Positions 62,088 through 64,000 of a stretch of 64,000 nucleotides of DNA are shown here, one piece after another. This DNA is from Microbacterium testaceum StLB037 (GTDB taxonomy: Bacteria > Actinomycetota > Actinomycetes > Actinomycetales > Microbacteriaceae). Under the pieces are notes generated by a model. The model was given only the letters and a program-made list of their open reading frames with translations, was not told the DNA's origin and did not search any database. Position 1 is the stretch's first letter, and each line of letters begins with the position of its first letter. The stretch spans positions 432,647 to 496,646 of the forward strand of contig NZ_FNJN01000004.1 of assembly GCF_900104345.1 (NCBI RefSeq). Direction: 5' to 3'. The position numbers and the translations under genes are program-made.

Positions 62088-62390
62088 ATGTTCCGAGCGG
62101 GAGGTTTCACCACGCAGCCGAATTGGAACTGCGTGGAAGACGACTTCGTGCTCGGGGCCTGCGCCCATAGGCCCTTTGGCTTCATCAGTCGAAGTCCCGC
62201 CGGCGTGTGGACAGCCTTCAATAGCAACGCGCACCCCGTCGGCGAATTCGACACACTTTCCGACGCCCAAAGCGCTTTATGGGCCACACACCAGCCGACT
62301 CACACTATTCGCTGCATCGAAACACAGCGCTCGTGGTTGAGCCTCTGCCGACGTGGTGGGCGTCGAGATAGTGAAGGGGTTGTCAGCTGA
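62088..62390 (+). CDS. Hypothetical protein
   Basis: A 100-aa protein with AAAGGAG before ATG 62088. It contains FGFISRSPAGVWTAFNSNAHPVGEFDTLSDAQSALWATH, a compact alpha/beta unit like other small actinobacterial proteins with a D-T-L-x-x-A-x-x-A-L/W end, and four Cys elsewhere. There is no signal peptide. Function unknown. Confidence 0.6.
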   Translation: MFRAGGFTTQPNWNCVEDDFVLGACAHRPFGFISRSPAGVWTAFNSNAHPVGEFDTLSDAQSALWATHQPTHTIRCIETQRSWLSLCRRGGRRDSEGVVS

Positions 62391-62525
62391 GCGGACCCGC
62401 CGCGATACGAGGTCTCGTGGGCGGCCGCCCTCCCAACGCAGTCGGGTCGACGTCGCAACGACAGCTAAGGTGCGGCAGCATGACTGGCACTAGCCACAGC
62501 TGACCCCGTGACCGTCGCTACAGCG

Positions 62526-63581
62526 TCAGCGGCGTTGTTGAAGGTCGGCCCACTGCTGCGGCGTCTTCACCTTCAGCCAGGCGGCGAGGTCGGGGAAGTC
62601 GTCGTAGACGCTCATCGTCGTGAACAGCGTTCGGCCCCGCGCGTCCCTGCCCCGCAGCCGCCCGGCCGACAGAGACGCGAGCGACGCGATCTCGGACGCG
62701 GGGACCACCCGCGAGCGGCGCAGTCCCGGGCGGACAACCAGGTGATCATCGAAGCCGACGATGCGCGCGCGCCCGACCGAGAGCGCCCAGACGAAGATGA
62801 CCGCACCGAGAACGCCGAGGGTGCTCAACCACATGGTGACCCCGACGACGGCGAGGGGGCCGCCTTCGACGATCGCGGTGACGGCGAGGATGACCGCGCC
62901 CGCGAGGATGACGAGACCCGTACCGCGGGCGATGAGATGCTGCGAGGGGGCACGCTCGACGACGAAGAGAGGCCGTGGGGAGTCGTCATCCTTCGGCGGA
63001 GCGCTCTCTTCCCGGAGGACGGGGCGCGGCTCGCGTCTCGGTTGGTTTCCGATACGCCGACGCCAGATCAGATATCCCACCACGGAGAGCACTCCCGCTA
63101 GCCCGATGAGCGCCAGCCAGGGAATGTTGATGAGGAACGCCGTGGGGATGGCCATGAGGGAGTAAGCGAAGACCGCTTGGATCGTCGTTTCTTTCTGCTG
63201 GCGCCTCTTCCAGGTCGCTTTCCAGTCGATCTGGGCGTGGCTCTTCGACGCTGCCCACGCGGCGGCGCGCAGTTGCGGGTCCGCGGCCGCTCGAGCGACC
63301 TCCTCGTCGGGCCACTCGCTGCGCTGCCACCCACGCGGCTCGGCGGTTCCCTGCATCGCCGCGCGAAGGAGATTGCGGAAAGCGTCGTCCTGCCGCAGTC
63401 CCCGCCGCAGCGCCCCCTGGGAGGCCGCGGTCGGGCGGAACAGCTCCTGCGCACCCGGGACGACCTCATACAGAGCTCGAGCCTCCGGCGACAACAGGCC
63501 GTAAAGACGCGTGGGAGACCAATCCGGGTCCTCGAAGGCGACGTCTCGGGAGCCGTCCTGAGGCGGGAGATCGTCCGTCAC
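62526..63581 (-). CDS. Four-helix membrane protein with PH-like C-terminal part
   Basis: A 351-aa protein starting at GTG 63581. The N-terminal ~125 residues are soluble and helical (LYGLLSPEARALYEVVPGAQELF). Membrane helices are AVFAYSLMAIPTAFLI, WLALIGLAGVLSVVGYLIW, GLVILAGAVILAVTAIVE and VVGVTMWLSTLGVLGAVIFVW. The last ~75 residues (ARIVGFDDHLVVRPGLRRSRVVPASEIASL) resemble a bacterial PH-like domain. Function unknown. It looks like ordinary high-GC chromosome. Confidence 0.72.
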   Translation of the reverse strand: MTDDLPPQDGSRDVAFEDPDWSPTRLYGLLSPEARALYEVVPGAQELFRPTAASQGALRRGLRQDDAFRNLLRAAMQGTAEPRGWQRSEWPDEEVARAAADPQLRAAAWAASKSHAQIDWKATWKRRQQKETTIQAVFAYSLMAIPTAFLINIPWLALIGLAGVLSVVGYLIWRRRIGNQPRREPRPVLREESAPPKDDDSPRPLFVVERAPSQHLIARGTGLVILAGAVILAVTAIVEGGPLAVVGVTMWLSTLGVLGAVIFVWALSVGRARIVGFDDHLVVRPGLRRSRVVPASEIASLASLSAGRLRGRDARGRTLFTTMSVYDDFPDLAAWLKVKTPQQWADLQQRR

Positions 63582-63678
63582 GTGTCGATTCTCTCAGCCG
63601 CGGGGAGCTCGTCGGCCCGGTGTTTCGCTCCCCGTCCAGCTCGCTTCCTCCCGTCACGTGACTCGATAGGTTCGACTT

Positions 63679-64000
63679 GTGACCATCCCCCCACTGCCGC
63701 CCACCCCGCAGACCGCCCAGACGGCCTCCGTCCGCCCCGCCTCAAACGGTCTCGCGACCTCGGCAACAGTCCTCGGAGTGGTCGCTCTCGTCTTCACGGC
63801 ATTCAACATCGTGCCGCTCCTGGGGCTCTTGTTCCTGCCGTTGGCTATTCTCAGCGCGATCGCCGCCATACTCCTCGGCCACTTGGGGTTCAGCGCCAGC
63901 CGCCGGGTGGGCGTCGGCCGGAAGCTCGCGATCGTCGGCCTCGTAACGGGGTACATCGCCGCGGCGGCTCTCGTGTGGTACCTGGTCTCGTGGGCGGTCG
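63679..64000 (+). CDS. DUF4190-type membrane protein (3' end outside window)
   Basis: GTG 63679 opens a frame still open at the window end. The visible 107 residues start with a Pro/Thr-rich cytoplasmic tail (TIPPLPPTPQTAQTA). Two membrane segments (LGVVALVFTAFNIVPLLGLLFLPLAILSAIAAILLGHLGF and LAIVGLVTGYIAAAALVWYLVS) follow, with the L-G-H-x-G-x-S-x-x-R-R loop typical of DUF4190. Function unknown. Confidence 0.75.
   Translation, partial: MTIPPLPPTPQTAQTASVRPASNGLATSATVLGVVALVFTAFNIVPLLGLLFLPLAILSAIAAILLGHLGFSASRRVGVGRKLAIVGLVTGYIAAAALVWYLVSWAV

Overview
The window is chromosomal DNA of a high-GC Gram-positive bacterium, most likely a Microbacteriaceae actinomycete close to Microbacterium. 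The basis is the strong G/C codon bias, GTG starts with GTGA/ATGA overlaps, class-E-type LAxTG sorting signals, an aspartokinase with an internal beta-subunit start, and a ponA-RidA-acs-tad gene order also found in Mycobacterium.

Region 1 (1-13.3 kb) is an unusual phosphate (Pst) locus. The end of pstA is followed by an anchored PstS, an 876-aa anchored protein, a PstS-like secreted protein, a WxL-like/Ig-domain protein, a WxL-interacting-type (DUF916) membrane protein, a Ser/Gly-rich anchored protein, and a sortase-fold protein lacking all catalytic residues. Only then comes pstB, which carries an unusual ~183-aa N-terminal extension, and last an LmeA/DUF2993-like protein. I read this as a surface assembly built around phosphate capture; it is the best candidate here for an undescribed system.

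Region 2 (13.3-25.9 kb) is ordinary chromosome: a ThrE-type exporter, lysC and asd, mqo, a thymidine kinase, galE, a GntR regulator, a siderophore-interacting reductase, a HAD phosphatase, a META lipoprotein, and an S1 protease with Ig-like repeats and an LAVTG anchor. Region 3 (26.2-30.9 kb) looks lower in GC and encodes peptidoglycan-binding and DUF1906 glycoside-hydrolase-like proteins. It ends at a terminator and a tRNA-Pro(CGG) gene.

Region 4 (31.2-42.7 kb) holds a thioester-like LALTG surface protein, a metallophosphoesterase, a bifunctional PBP with PASTA domains, a DUF4177-like protein, RidA, a PAP2 phosphatase, acs and the start of a tad pilus locus (tadA, tadB). The small pilin gene that follows is cut after ~49 codons.

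Region 5 (42.7-54.4 kb and perhaps beyond) is a foreign element inserted in that pilin gene. It carries an SMC/RecF-like zinc-hook ATPase with a small partner, a one-polypeptide restriction-modification enzyme, an excisionase-like HTH protein, a HUH-plus-SF3-helicase Rep with iterons and a hairpin inside its 5' end, and a MobV-like relaxase whose HUH motif is broken. No integrase and no second half of the pilin are visible, so its right end is unresolved.

Region 6 (54.4-64 kb) continues accessory: a NucS/DUF91-like nuclease, a type VII-secretion toxin cassette (YbaB-like, EspC-like, His-Me nuclease toxin, immunity protein, VbhA-like protein), a uracil-DNA-glycosylase family protein, a truncated secreted protein, a ~550-bp non-coding stretch dense in GTAC motifs with a 15-bp tandem repeat, several small unknown proteins, and two membrane proteins at the end.
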